From: Sphingomonadaceae bacterium
GTDB lineage: Bacteria; Pseudomonadota; Alphaproteobacteria; Sphingomonadales; Sphingomonadaceae
Direction: 5' to 3'
Length of the DNA stretch: 16,704 nucleotides
NCBI GenBank assembly: GCA_947442095.1
Contig: CANEVG010000027.1
Coordinates: 1 to 16,704, forward strand
Shown piece after piece: positions 1 through 10,700 of the stretch (its first letter is position 1; each line of letters begins with the position of its first letter). Below the pieces are notes generated by a model. It did not search any database. It saw only the letters and a list, made by a program, of their open reading frames with translations, and was not told where the DNA came from. Made by a program: the position numbers and the translations under genes.

Positions 1-77
1 ACGACCACCACGAAGGCAAGCCTACGGTGAAGGGCGCCGCGTCCCCGTACCCTGTCGGTGCTCACACCCTTGATCAT
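1..77 (-). CDS. Possible 5' fragment of an exported or membrane protein gene
   Basis: Reading the minus strand from an ATG at 77, the frame stays open for 25 codons to the window edge. The peptide begins MIKGVSTDRVRGRGALHRRL and then turns hydrophobic (AFVVVV). A positively charged N-terminus followed by a run of valines is what the start of a signal peptide or signal anchor looks like. A GAGG Shine-Dalgarno-like sequence sits at 87-90, nine bases before the ATG. It lies downstream of secA in the same direction. The fragment is too short to identify, and plus-strand frames through the same bases are also partly open, so the call is tentative. Confidence 0.35.
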   Translation of the reverse strand, partial: MIKGVSTDRVRGRGALHRRLAFVVV

Positions 78-380
78 TCCCAAGGCCCTCGTATGCTATA
101 CTGCGTTCGCTGCGGCCACATTGTTTGTTTTTGTTGCCATTTGCCTAGCAAGTGCGAGCGCCCTGTGTCAAACCCGACCGCCAGCCATCCAAAGTTTTGT
201 TCCAGATAGAAAATCTGCGACCTGCACCATTTCGATATCGTGTATTGCTCGACTCGCGCCGATCTCGCCCCGGTGCCTACCGCTGACAACTGCCGCACGA
301 GCGCCATTGGCCGGCCCGGCAGACAATAAACGGCCCGTACAGGAAGGATGTCATCACCCGCACCCGCATGGACGCCGCCA
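78..380. other. Intergenic region between secA and the left-edge gene
   Basis: About 300 bp without a convincing gene, less GC-rich than the rest, notably the T-rich tract 119-135. On the minus strand a perfect TTGACA hexamer lies at 166-171, about 90 bp before the possible left-edge start codon. The best -10 candidate at normal spacing is poor (TAGGCA or CTAGGC). A short inverted repeat, CAGAT/ATCTG with a 5-nt loop, lies at 203-217. No stem followed by a T run was seen after the secA stop, so no intrinsic terminator can be assigned. A promoter for the left-edge gene is plausible but not shown. Confidence 0.4.
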
Positions 381-3122
<2,742 letters not shown>

Positions 3123-3220
3123 GGCTGGAATCCTGTGATAAAATGGAGGTGCGCGTATTGCGCGCCGATCAGGCAGTCATGCTCCGGGGCTGACCGCGCT
3201 AACTGTGGGCGCCCGGAGCG
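3123..3220 (-). promoter_or_regulatory. Structured gap between small exported ORF and secA
   Basis: One base after the stop codon of the upstream ORF begins a perfect 8-bp inverted repeat, GCTCCGGG/CCCGGAGC, with arms at 3212-3219 and 3181-3188 and a 23-nt loop. A second small stem (GCGCG/CGCGC, 5-nt loop) is at 3151-3165. As minus-strand RNA, GCGCGGUCAG in the first loop (3190-3199) can instead pair with CUGAUCGGCGC (3162-3172): ten pairs with one bulged G and one G-U. The RNA also carries ACCUCC at 3145-3150, identical to the anti-Shine-Dalgarno core. No T run follows any stem, so this is not a standard terminator. In GC-rich DNA some pairings arise by chance. A regulatory role for secA is an inference. 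Confidence 0.4.
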
Positions 3221-3508
3221 CTACTCGCGCGGGCGGTCCGGGATGCTAATGCTGCAGGCGCGGATATGGGATTGCCGTAGCAGCGGCGCGGCAAGCGCGA
3301 GCCGGGTCTGCCCGGTCGGCCTCTGTGCCTTCATGCCGCCGACGAAGGCCTTATGTTCCTGCGGCGTTGCCAGCGTTACTGCGAAGGCCACACCCGCCAC
3401 TTCCGCGCGCGAGGATGCAACCGCAACCTCGGAAAGCGAAAGGCCGGAAAGCAGGGCCAGAAGAACAAGCAGCAAACGCATCGGGGGCGCAGATAGGAAC
3501 TTTTGCAT
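3221..3508 (-). CDS. Small exported protein of unknown function upstream of secA (possible secretion-monitoring leader)
   Basis: I do not recognise the family. From the ATG at 3508 the product is 95 residues. It has a clear signal peptide: MQKFLSAPPMR, a hydrophobic core (LLLVLLALLSGLSL), then an AVA cleavage site before SSRAEV. The mature part is only about 65 residues, basic, and ends LLRQSHIRACSISIPDRPRE. Most codons end in G or C, which favours real coding. Other possible starts are ATG at 3481 (86 residues, MRLLLVLL) and ATG at 3562; none has a good ribosome-binding site. It is divergent from argJ and lies 98 bp before secA on the same strand. Being itself a Sec substrate placed before secA recalls SecM. 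It contains IRA near its end, as in the SecM arrest motif, but lacks the following Gly-Pro. It could also be a degraded or orphan periplasmic protein gene. Confidence 0.5.
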   Translation of the reverse strand: MQKFLSAPPMRLLLVLLALLSGLSLSEVAVASSRAEVAGVAFAVTLATPQEHKAFVGGMKAQRPTGQTRLALAAPLLRQSHIRACSISIPDRPRE

Positions 3509-3600
3509 GCGGCGTCCATGGTGAAAAGCCGCCGCAACTGCGGATAGGGGCTGCAAGCGCATGATTGAAGCGCGCCATCCGCCGCGCTAGGGCGCCTAGC
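3509..3600. promoter_or_regulatory. Divergent promoter region between the secA-side ORF and argJ
   Basis: About 90 bp separate the outward-facing starts of the small exported ORF (minus) and argJ (plus), so promoters for both the secA and argJ units should lie here or just inside the ORFs. I see no convincing -35/-10 pair on either strand. Two inverted repeats are visible: CCGCA-AC-TGCGG at 3532-3543 and GCTAGG-GCG-CCTAGC at 3586-3600. The first may be chance in GC-rich DNA. The role is inferred from gene orientation, not from promoter motifs. Confidence 0.35.
3586..3600 (+). repeat. Perfect inverted repeat covering the argJ ribosome-binding site
   Basis: The 15-bp sequence GCTAGG-GCG-CCTAGC has fully complementary 6-bp arms around a 3-nt centre and ends exactly at the argJ ATG (3601). 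The only Shine-Dalgarno-like bases, AGGG at 3589-3592, lie in the left arm, so in mRNA the hairpin would hide them. It could equally be a DNA operator half-site pair. The repeat is directly visible; the function is inferred. Confidence 0.45.
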
Positions 3601-4827
3601 ATGTCCGACACCCGCTCTCCGCTCGCCCAGCCTTTCCCCGCGCTCCCCGCCATCGCCGGCGCAACCCCGCGCATTGCCCGCGCGGGCTACAAGGACTGGG
3701 GCCGCTGCGACCTGACTTATGTCGAATTCGCCGAAGGCACAGCCGTTACTGGCGTGTTCACGCGTAACGTGTGCTGCTCATCCGAAGTCGAACTGGGGAG
3801 GCTGAACGTGGCGCAGGGCCATGCGCGGGCGCTGATCGTGAATGCCGGCAATTCCAACGCCTTTACCGGATACCGGGGGCGCGAGGCGGTCGAGGCGATT
3901 ATGGCCCAAGTCGCCGCGCACCTCGCCTGCCCGCCCGAACAGGTCTTCGTCTCCTCCACCGGTGTGATCGGCGTGCCGCTACCCAAAGACAAAGCCCGCG
4001 CCGGAATCGAAGCCGCCCTGCTGGCCGAGCCGTGCTCGTGGGAAGAGACTGCGAACACGATCGGCACGACCGACACTTTTGCCAAGGGCGCCTCCGCCAG
4101 CGCAATGGTCGGCGGCGTGAAAGTGCAGCTTGCCGCAATCATCAAGGGCAGCGGCATGATCGCGCCCGATATGGCGACGATGCTCGGCTATGTGTTCACC
4201 GACGCGGCTGTCGATCCGGCGTTCCTGCAGGACTGCTTATCAGATGCCAACAGCAAAACCTTCTCGTGCATCACGGTCGACAGCGACACCTCGACCAGCG
4301 ATACAGTGCTCGCCTTCGCCACCGGCAAGGCTGGCAATGCGCCGCTTGTCTCGGCGGACAGCCCGGGCGCGGATGCCTTCGCCGCCGCGCTGCACGATGT
4401 CTGCCGCCAACTCGCCCACCTCGTCGTGCGCGATGGCGAGGGGGCGCAGAAGTTCATCGCGGTTACCGTCTCGGGCGCAGTGAGCGATGACAGCGCCCGC
4501 CGCGTCGGCCTCGCCATTGCCAACTCGCCGCTGGTGAAAACCGCCATCGCCGGAGAGGATGCAAACTGGGGCCGCGTGGTCATGGCCGTGGGCAAGGCGG
4601 GCGAACCTGCGGACCGCGACCGCCTTTCGATTGGCTTCGGCGGCGTGTGGGCCGCGCGCGAAGGCCAGCCCCTGCCAAATTACGACGAGGCGCCGGTGGC
4701 GGCACATCTCAAGGGGCAGGAGATCACCATAGAAGTCGATCTCGGGCTCGGCGACGGAACCGCGACGGTCTGGACCTGCGACCTCACGCATGGCTACATC
4801 GCCATCAACGCCGATTATCGCTCGTGA
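3601..4827 (+). CDS. argJ: Glutamate N-acetyltransferase / amino-acid acetyltransferase ArgJ
   Basis: ArgJ moves the acetyl group from N-acetylornithine to glutamate in the cyclic arginine pathway, releasing ornithine and regenerating N-acetylglutamate. Some members also use acetyl-CoA. The product is 408 residues, normal for the family. The signature KGSGMIAPDMATMLGY is present. T193 in ATML is the conserved nucleophile at which the precursor cuts itself into alpha (1-192) and beta (193-408) chains. Further family blocks are VNAGNSNAFTG, VSSTGVIG and ANWGRVVMA. ATG 3601 was chosen because it gives the usual N-terminus and has AGGG eight bases upstream; an in-frame TTG at 3565 would add 12 basic residues. 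It overlaps the next gene by 4 bp (GTGA). Whether it is mono- or bifunctional cannot be read here. Confidence 0.97.
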   Translation: MSDTRSPLAQPFPALPAIAGATPRIARAGYKDWGRCDLTYVEFAEGTAVTGVFTRNVCCSSEVELGRLNVAQGHARALIVNAGNSNAFTGYRGREAVEAIMAQVAAHLACPPEQVFVSSTGVIGVPLPKDKARAGIEAALLAEPCSWEETANTIGTTDTFAKGASASAMVGGVKVQLAAIIKGSGMIAPDMATMLGYVFTDAAVDPAFLQDCLSDANSKTFSCITVDSDTSTSDTVLAFATGKAGNAPLVSADSPGADAFAAALHDVCRQLAHLVVRDGEGAQKFIAVTVSGAVSDDSARRVGLAIANSPLVKTAIAGEDANWGRVVMAVGKAGEPADRDRLSIGFGGVWAAREGQPLPNYDEAPVAAHLKGQEITIEVDLGLGDGTATVWTCDLTHGYIAINADYRS

Positions 4828-5642
4828 GTGGGGCGCCCACGAGCGCCGCGCTCGACGGCCAGATCACCGCACTGCTGCGCCGCGTCTCCGCCGAAGTCAT
4901 CCTGCCGCGCTACCAGACGCTGGCCGCACACGAGGTGACTTCCAAGGCAGTCAATGACATGGTGACTATTGCCGATACCGAAGCCGAAGTCATGCTGGCC
5001 GAGGGGCTGGCCTCGATCATGCCCGAAGCCACGATTGTCGGCGAAGAAGCGGTGCATGCCGATCCGGCGCTCGCCAAGCGGCTCGACACCGGGCTGTGCT
5101 GGATCATCGACCCGGTCGACGGCACCAACAACTTCGCAGCGGGCAAGCCGCCCTTCGGCATCATCCTCGCGCTGAGTGATGGCGGCGAGACGCAAAGCGG
5201 ATGGATCTATGACCCGCTGAATGACCGGCTCTGCATTGCACACAAGGGCAAGGGCGCATTCGTCAACGGTGATCCTGTCCGCGCGCGGCCGACACGCGAG
5301 ACACAGCCGATTGCCGCAATCAGTACCGTGTTCCTCGATCCCGCCGCGCGCGCCGCCGTGCAGGCCAGGATCGCGCCATACTACACGCTGGTCGACATCC
5401 CCCGGTGCGCTGCCGAGCAGTACCCGCGCCTTGTGCTGGGCGTTAACGACATCTCGGTGTTCGAGCGCACGCTGCCGTGGGACCATGCGGCCGGCGTACT
5501 CTTCGTCAACGAAGCGGGCGGCATGGCCGCGCGGCCCGACAGTACGCCCTATCGGACTGATCAGCACGGGCAAAAAGGCCTGTTTGCAGCCTCTTCGCCC
5601 GCTTTGTTCGAAGATTTTGTGAAGCGTAGTAGAGAGGATTAG
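4824..5642 (+). CDS. Inositol-monophosphatase-superfamily phosphatase
   Basis: A magnesium-dependent sugar/alcohol phosphate monoesterase of the inositol monophosphatase fold, 272 residues. The metal-binding motifs are complete: GEEA at 73-76, IDPVDGTNNF at 95-104 and WDHAAG at 219-224. The start is GTG at 4824, whose GTGA overlaps the argJ stop. This gives a normal-length protein and implies translational coupling; the open frame runs further upstream only because it passes through argJ in another frame. Relatives include inositol monophosphatase/SuhB, histidinol-phosphatase HisN and 3'(2'),5'-bisphosphate nucleotidase, and sequence alone does not separate them. Pairing with argJ makes an amino-acid role such as HisN conceivable, but that is only a guess. 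The gene ends 4 bp before the end of the convergent M28 peptidase gene. Confidence 0.92.
   Translation: MSGAPTSAALDGQITALLRRVSAEVILPRYQTLAAHEVTSKAVNDMVTIADTEAEVMLAEGLASIMPEATIVGEEAVHADPALAKRLDTGLCWIIDPVDGTNNFAAGKPPFGIILALSDGGETQSGWIYDPLNDRLCIAHKGKGAFVNGDPVRARPTRETQPIAAISTVFLDPAARAAVQARIAPYYTLVDIPRCAAEQYPRLVLGVNDISVFERTLPWDHAAGVLFVNEAGGMAARPDSTPYRTDQHGQKGLFAASSPALFEDFVKRSRED
5592..5619 (+). terminator. Weak hairpin plus T-run near the end of the monophosphatase gene
   Basis: TCTTCG (5592-5597) and CGAAGA (5609-5614) form a perfect 6-bp inverted repeat with an 11-nt loop, followed by TTTTG on the plus strand. It lies inside the last codons of the monophosphatase gene, about 20 bp before its stop. 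Convergent genes only 4 bp apart leave no room for an intergenic terminator, so one embedded in coding sequence is possible. The stem has only 6 bp and four T residues follow, so it may be chance. Confidence 0.2.
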
Positions 5643-5646
5643 CCCC

Positions 5647-7278
5647 TCACTGCGCCGGATCGCGCACCTTGAACGGATCGGTCGGTGCGGGCTGGCTCGG
5701 CAGCACCGCGCGCGGCAGTTCCTTGTCGCTGTTCGCCGCTTGCCACAGCATCCCCGCCATAATCACCGCTGCCTGCCGCATAGCTTCGGCGCGCATGTGG
5801 TCCACCGTGTCGAGATTGGTGTGGTGGACGCGGCTGTCATAATCGAGTGGGTCCTGGATGAACTGATACCCAGGCAGCCCGATCGCCTGAAGATAGACGT
5901 GATCAGTGCCGGTGGTCTTGCTCGCCACCAGCTTGTCCGCGCCCAGCATGTTGAAAGGCGAAAGCCATTCGCGCAGCAGCTTGTCCGCGCCGAGATTGCC
6001 CTCGGTATAGATGCCGCGGAACCGGCCCGAGCCGTTGTCCATGTTGAAATAGGCCTTGAGCTCCTTGTACTCGGCCTTGGGCGTGATTGGGAAGGCATTG
6101 CGCCAGGCGACATAGGAATCGATGCCCTTGAGCGCGGGATCGACCGGCCGCGTCGCCAGATGCTGCTCAATATAGGCGCGGCTGCCAAGCAGGCCCTGCT
6201 CCTCCCCGCTCCACAGCGCAAAGCGGATCGTGCGCCTCGGCTTGATTCCCAGCTTGGCCAGAAGCCGCGCCGCTTCGATCACCGTCACGCTGCCCGCGCC
6301 GTTGTCGCTTGCGCCGTCGCCCGCGATCCAGCTGTCGAAGTGCGCGCCGGCCATCACATAGCCCGCCTTGGGATCGCTGCCCGGAATTTCGGCGATGATG
6401 TTGTCCGCCATGAGGTCGCTGCTGTCATAGCGCGCGGCGACGGCGATCTCGATTTCCGGCGCGGGGCCGGTTTTCGCGAGCCGCACAAGGCGGCGATAAT
6501 CCTCCTGCGCCAGTTCGATGGCAGGCACGGCCAGCGTCTGCCCGGGCTGAAAATCATAACCTTCGCCGTGGACCAGCTTGCCATCGCGGTAGCTCAGCTT
6601 GACCATGGCCAGCGCGCCTTCCGCCTTCAGGAACGCCGCGAGCTTGCCCTGAAACTGGCGACCCCGCACCTGCAGCGCGGGCGCATCGGGATCGAACACG
6701 GGCTTGGTATACTTGTCGAGTGCAGCAATGTCTGCGTCGGAATAGCGCTCGAACACCGGGCCCTTGCTCTCGGCCGTTTCACTCGGAAGCGACACGAGCA
6801 CGATCTTGCCCGCCAGCTTGCCCTTCCATTCGGCAAAGTGCTCCTCGCGCGCCATCGGCGCGATCACGATGGCGGCGCGCACGGTTACAGAGGTTGGCGG
6901 CGACCACGCCACCGGGATCCCCGTCATAGGCAGCACGCGCGGCGAGACCATCGTCAGCGAATGGCTATCAAGGTTCCAGCCCAGACCGAATTCGAACGGT
7001 TCGGCATGCACGTTGGCCAGCCCCTGCTTGCGCAGTTGCTCCATCGCCCAGCTTTCTGCCTTGCGGTGGTTTTCCGAGTTGGTGAGCCGCGCGCCAATGC
7101 GGTCCATCAGCGCCGAGGCCGTGGCCATCGCCTCGCTGCGGTTCATGCCCTCGTCGATGATGCGTGCAATTGCGGCGTTGTCGCCATCCGGAGCGGCAAG
7201 CGTGGGAAGCGAGGCTGAAACAGCCAGCAGGCTGGCCGCAAAGACAAGAACGAAGCGGCGGTCAGAAAAACTCGACAT
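5647..7278 (-). CDS. Exported M28-family zinc metallopeptidase (carboxypeptidase Q-like)
   Basis: A 543-residue secreted aminopeptidase/carboxypeptidase of the M28 clan. The N-terminus MSSFSDRRFVLVFAASLLAV plus the following SASLPTLAA is a signal peptide with likely cleavage near residue 29, so the enzyme should act in the periplasm or outside. A protease-associated-like insert is plausible at about residues 125-185 (family knowledge). The two-zinc site is complete: H313 and D315 (HFD), D325 (ASDNGAG), E359-E360 (SGEEQG), D414 (NMDNGSG) and H485 or H486 (VHHTN). GGAG lies eight bases before the ATG. It is co-directional with trxA, 62 bp upstream, and could be read through from that operon or have its own promoter. 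The peptide substrate is unknown; the architecture resembles plasma glutamate carboxypeptidase. Confidence 0.93.
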   Translation of the reverse strand: MSSFSDRRFVLVFAASLLAVSASLPTLAAPDGDNAAIARIIDEGMNRSEAMATASALMDRIGARLTNSENHRKAESWAMEQLRKQGLANVHAEPFEFGLGWNLDSHSLTMVSPRVLPMTGIPVAWSPPTSVTVRAAIVIAPMAREEHFAEWKGKLAGKIVLVSLPSETAESKGPVFERYSDADIAALDKYTKPVFDPDAPALQVRGRQFQGKLAAFLKAEGALAMVKLSYRDGKLVHGEGYDFQPGQTLAVPAIELAQEDYRRLVRLAKTGPAPEIEIAVAARYDSSDLMADNIIAEIPGSDPKAGYVMAGAHFDSWIAGDGASDNGAGSVTVIEAARLLAKLGIKPRRTIRFALWSGEEQGLLGSRAYIEQHLATRPVDPALKGIDSYVAWRNAFPITPKAEYKELKAYFNMDNGSGRFRGIYTEGNLGADKLLREWLSPFNMLGADKLVASKTTGTDHVYLQAIGLPGYQFIQDPLDYDSRVHHTNLDTVDHMRAEAMRQAAVIMAGMLWQAANSDKELPRAVLPSQPAPTDPFKVRDPAQ

Positions 7279-7286
7279 CGGGTTGG

Positions 7287-7290
7287 CTCC
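7287..7290 (-). promoter_or_regulatory. Ribosome-binding site of the M28 peptidase gene
   Basis: On the minus strand GGAG occurs eight bases upstream of the ATG at 7278, within the small palindrome CTCCGGAG (7287-7294). It supports this start codon. Confidence 0.6.
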
Positions 7291-7340
7291 GGAGGCTGAG
7301 ATGCAATCAGTCTTGCACCCCGCCCCAGACTTGCCAACTC

Positions 7341-7661
7341 TTAAAGCACGCTCTCCAGCCAGCCCTTGAGCTGGCTCTTGGGCGCCGCACCCAGCTTCTG
7401 CGCAACCGCCTTGCCGTCCTTGAACAGGATCAGCAGCGGGATCGACTGCACGCCGATCTCGCCGGGCACCGTGGTGTTTTCCATGATGTCCATCTTCATG
7501 ATGGAGACCTGGTCGGCCAGTTCATCCGAAATCTCTTCCAGCGCCGGGCCGATCATCTTGCACGGACCGCACCAGTCCGCCCAGAAATCAACCAGAACGG
7601 GCTTGTCGGCCCCCAGAACATCGGCGGCAAAACTGGCATCGGTTACGGCTTTGGTGGCCAT
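7341..7661 (-). CDS. trxA: Thioredoxin
   Basis: A cytosolic thiol-disulfide reductase that reduces protein disulfides and supplies electrons to enzymes such as ribonucleotide reductase; it is itself reduced by thioredoxin reductase. The product is 106 residues, a single thioredoxin fold. The active site is WCGPC with C31 and C34, the buried aspartate is D25, and the cis-proline is P75 in SIPLL. There is no signal peptide, so it is cytoplasmic. The ATG at 7661 is supported by a strong AAGGAG nine bases upstream. It is the last of the tightly packed minus-strand train, 60 bp after addA. The better ribosome-binding site and larger gap suggest that it is translated independently of addA and may have its own promoter. 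Confidence 0.97.
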   Translation of the reverse strand: MATKAVTDASFAADVLGADKPVLVDFWADWCGPCKMIGPALEEISDELADQVSIMKMDIMENTTVPGEIGVQSIPLLILFKDGKAVAQKLGAAPKSQLKGWLESVL

Positions 7662-7670
7662 GGCAGAAAA

Positions 7671-7676
7671 CTCCTT
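7671..7676 (-). promoter_or_regulatory. Strong ribosome-binding site of trxA
   Basis: AAGGAG on the minus strand, nine bases before the trxA ATG, is the best Shine-Dalgarno match of any gene in the window. This fits the high expression expected of thioredoxin. Confidence 0.75.
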
Positions 7677-7721
7677 GAGGTTGGATCGGTATGTAAGCCG
7701 CGCAGCGCCGCGCGCAAGCGA

Positions 7722-10700
7722 TCAGGCGCTAAAGCTTTCCTGCGGGGCCTGAAGGGCTGGCTTGTGCGCTGTGATCACCGCATCCGGGATCACGAAGAGC
7801 TGGGGGGTGTGCGTATAAAGCAGCGCCGCCTCGATCTGCCGGCCGGGATAGATCACCTCCAGCGCGGCGACATAAGCAGCCATCTGGCGCAGGCTCGATA
7901 CCGGAACCGACTTCAGCGAGAGCGGCGGCCGCCGGTCGGTCTTGAAATCGACCACGCGGACGCGGCCATCCTGCAGCAGCAGGCGGTCGAGCGTGCCGCT
8001 CACCACCCGTTCGCCCACCACCGCCGCAATCGACACTTCAGCCAGCGATCCGGGGCCGAACACGTCCGCCCATGCCGGTTCGGCGAGCACGGCGAGCGCT
8101 GCCTCGGCCATCGCCGCGCGTTCGCCAGGCACAAAGTCCGCCGCCATGCGCTCCAGCCAGACGGCAGCCACCTCGGCGCGCGCGGCTAGCTGCAGTTCGG
8201 GCAGCCGTTCGATCAGCTTGTGCATGAGCGTGCCGCGCCGCGCCGCCAAGCGAGCGGCAGGGCCCGGGCGCGTCGGCGGATCGGCCGCGTCATCCGCCTC
8301 GCCCAGTCTGGACGGCGCCAGCGGGCGCGGCGGACGCGGCTCGGCGGGCAGCGGCGCAGAGAACCAATCAGGCAGAGCCTCGACTTCGGCTTCAGGTTCC
8401 GCCGCCACTTTCGCCAAGGGAACCGGCCCCAGTCCGCCAAGCTGGCGCACCCCGCCCCAGATCGTATCCTCGCGCCAGCCGTTCTCATCCTCGCCAAACA
8501 GCGGCGAAAGCTGCGCATACCAGCTGTCCTCGGGCGGCACCTTGTGGCGGCTGCCCAGCGCGCCGCCGATGAACAGGGCTTCTTCCGCGCGGGTCATAGC
8601 CACATAGAGCAGCCGCCAGTGTTCCTCGCGCTCGGCCTCTGCCGCGCGCTCGGCGGCTTCGCGCACCGGCCCAGCGCGCTCGGCCTTGCGCAAGGGTGGC
8701 AGCGGCACCCTGCGCCGTTCGTCCCGCACCGCTTCCTCCAGTTCCAGATCGCCGGGGCGCGAATCCTTCGGATCACCAGCCGCATCGGCAAGGATCACGA
8801 TGGGCGCTTCCAACCCCTTCGAACCGTGAACTGTCATCACGCGCACGAGGTCGACCTTCTGCCCGGCTTCGCGCTTCAGTTCGCCGTCGCCCGCATCGAA
8901 CCACTGCAGGAAGCCGACGAGGCTCGGCGTCTGCCCGGCGGCATAGGCCATCGCGGCGTTGAGCAACTCGGCGATCGGATCGTTCACCTCGCGCCCCAGC
9001 CGCGCCACCAGCGCCCGCCGCGCCTGCCAAGGGCCAACCAGCAGCCAGTGCAGCAGCGCCGCCGGCGTGCCGAAGTCGGCCTTCGCCAACAGGCTGCGCA
9101 GCCGGTCCATCGCCGGAAAGGTCGCCGGGCCTTCGGAGCCTCGCAGATGCTCCCACAAGGCCACGCCCTTCTTGCGGTAGCCGTGCTCCAGCAACATCTG
9201 CTGCGTCCAACCCACCAGCGGCGAGACCAGCAGCGCCGCCAGATTGAGATCATCAAGCGGCTGCGCGCCGAAGCGCAGCGCCGCCAGCAGATCCTTGACC
9301 GCCAGCGGCGCACCCAGCCGCAGCCGGTCCACCCCCGCTACTGGCACGCCGCGCGCGTGGAGCCGCGCCACAATTAGCCCGGCCAGCGCCTTGCGCTTGC
9401 GCACCAGCACCATCACGTCACCCGGCCTTGCAAGGCGCGGGCCGTTCTTGTGGAGCGGAAAGCCCTGATCGAGCCATTGCTTAACCTGGCTCGCGATCTG
9501 GTCGGCCATCACCCGGTCGGGCCGTGAGAGCCACGTCTCCGCGCCTTCATCACCGGAACCATCTTCGGTGCTCTCCTCACCCTCTTCAGCCGCGCCCCCC
9601 ACTGGCCGCCATTGCACCACCGTGCCGGGCCGGTCCTCGTCGCCCTGATGCCGCTCGGGCGCTTCGGGCAGGCCGAACCGCTCAGGTCCGATCGCGGCAA
9701 TCGCACGGTCGACAAACGCCAGCACCGAGGCGGCGGTGCGATAGGATTTGCCAAGGCCCAGCGGCAGCAGCGCCTTGGCCGGATCATTGGTCACGGCGGC
9801 CAGTTCATCCAGCTGACGCTTTACTCGCGCACGCGCGGCGGCGAAGTTTTCCGGGCTGGTGCCCTGAAAGCCGAAGATCGCCTGCTTGTAATCACCCACC
9901 ACGAACAGCGTACGCAGCGCATCACTGCGCTGGCCCTCCCCGCTGAAGAAATCCGCCACCAGCCCATCGAGCACGATGCGCCACTGCGCCGCATTGGTGT
10001 CCTGCGCCTCGTCGACCAGAATATGATCGAACCGCCGGTCCAGTTTGTAGCGAATCCATTCCGCCATATCCTGCCGGGTGAGAAGATCGGCCGCCGCACG
10101 GATCTGGTCGTCGAAATCGATGAAGCCCTCGCGCGCCTTGGCCTCGTCCCACGCCAGCGCAAACATGCGGCCCAAAGTGAGCGCCGGATCGAGCCGCGCC
10201 GCCAGATCGATCCGCGCGCGGCGTTCGGACACCTGCTTGAGGTATTCGATCACCCGCGCCTGATATTCAGCGTAGTCGGGCTCGACCTTGAGCTGATAGC
10301 GCGGAGACCTCGGCTCACCATCTGCTTTCAGGAACTGCCTGGCGAAGCCATCAAGTCCGGCCATCCGCGCCGCTGGCGGAGACTCCAGCCAGTCCTGCAT
10401 GATCGAGGCTGCATCCAGTCCTGTCTGCCTGCCCCAACGCAGGTTGGCATCCATGCAGCGCCGCACCGAGCGCACATCGAACACCTCATCCCGCAGCATC
10501 TCGGCAAGGCCCGAGCCGTCTTCCTCCGCGTCCAGCCCCAGCACGCGGTTGATTCGCGGGCGCAGCGGCGGCTGCCAGGCGCCGGGCCCGTGCCAAAGCG
10601 CATGCGCCCCGGCGCAGCGCAGCAGGAACGCGGGCACCGCATCCTCGCCCATGCGCAGGCTGAGGTCCTCGAGCGCGGCAAACATCGGATCGTCGCAGTC

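Noticed and set aside
301..380. Possible intrinsic terminator after secA in the GC-rich GGCCGGCCCGGC area
   Set aside because: The sequence is locally self-complementary but has no clean stem-loop and no following T run on the minus strand.
3565..3600. TTG at 3565 as the argJ start
   Set aside because: It would add 12 residues (KRAIRRARAPS-type) not expected in ArgJ; ATG 3601 has AGGG at good spacing and gives the usual N-terminus. It is kept only as an alternative because of the hairpin at 3586-3600.
5740..7218. 492-codon plus-strand open frame opposite the M28 peptidase gene
   Set aside because: Shadow frame in GC-rich DNA; the peptidase has a signal peptide and a complete zinc site on the minus strand.
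7662..7721. GC-rich stem (CGCGC/GCGCG) between addA and trxA as a terminator
   Set aside because: Only 5 bp of stem with no T run; GCGC repeats are expected at this base composition.
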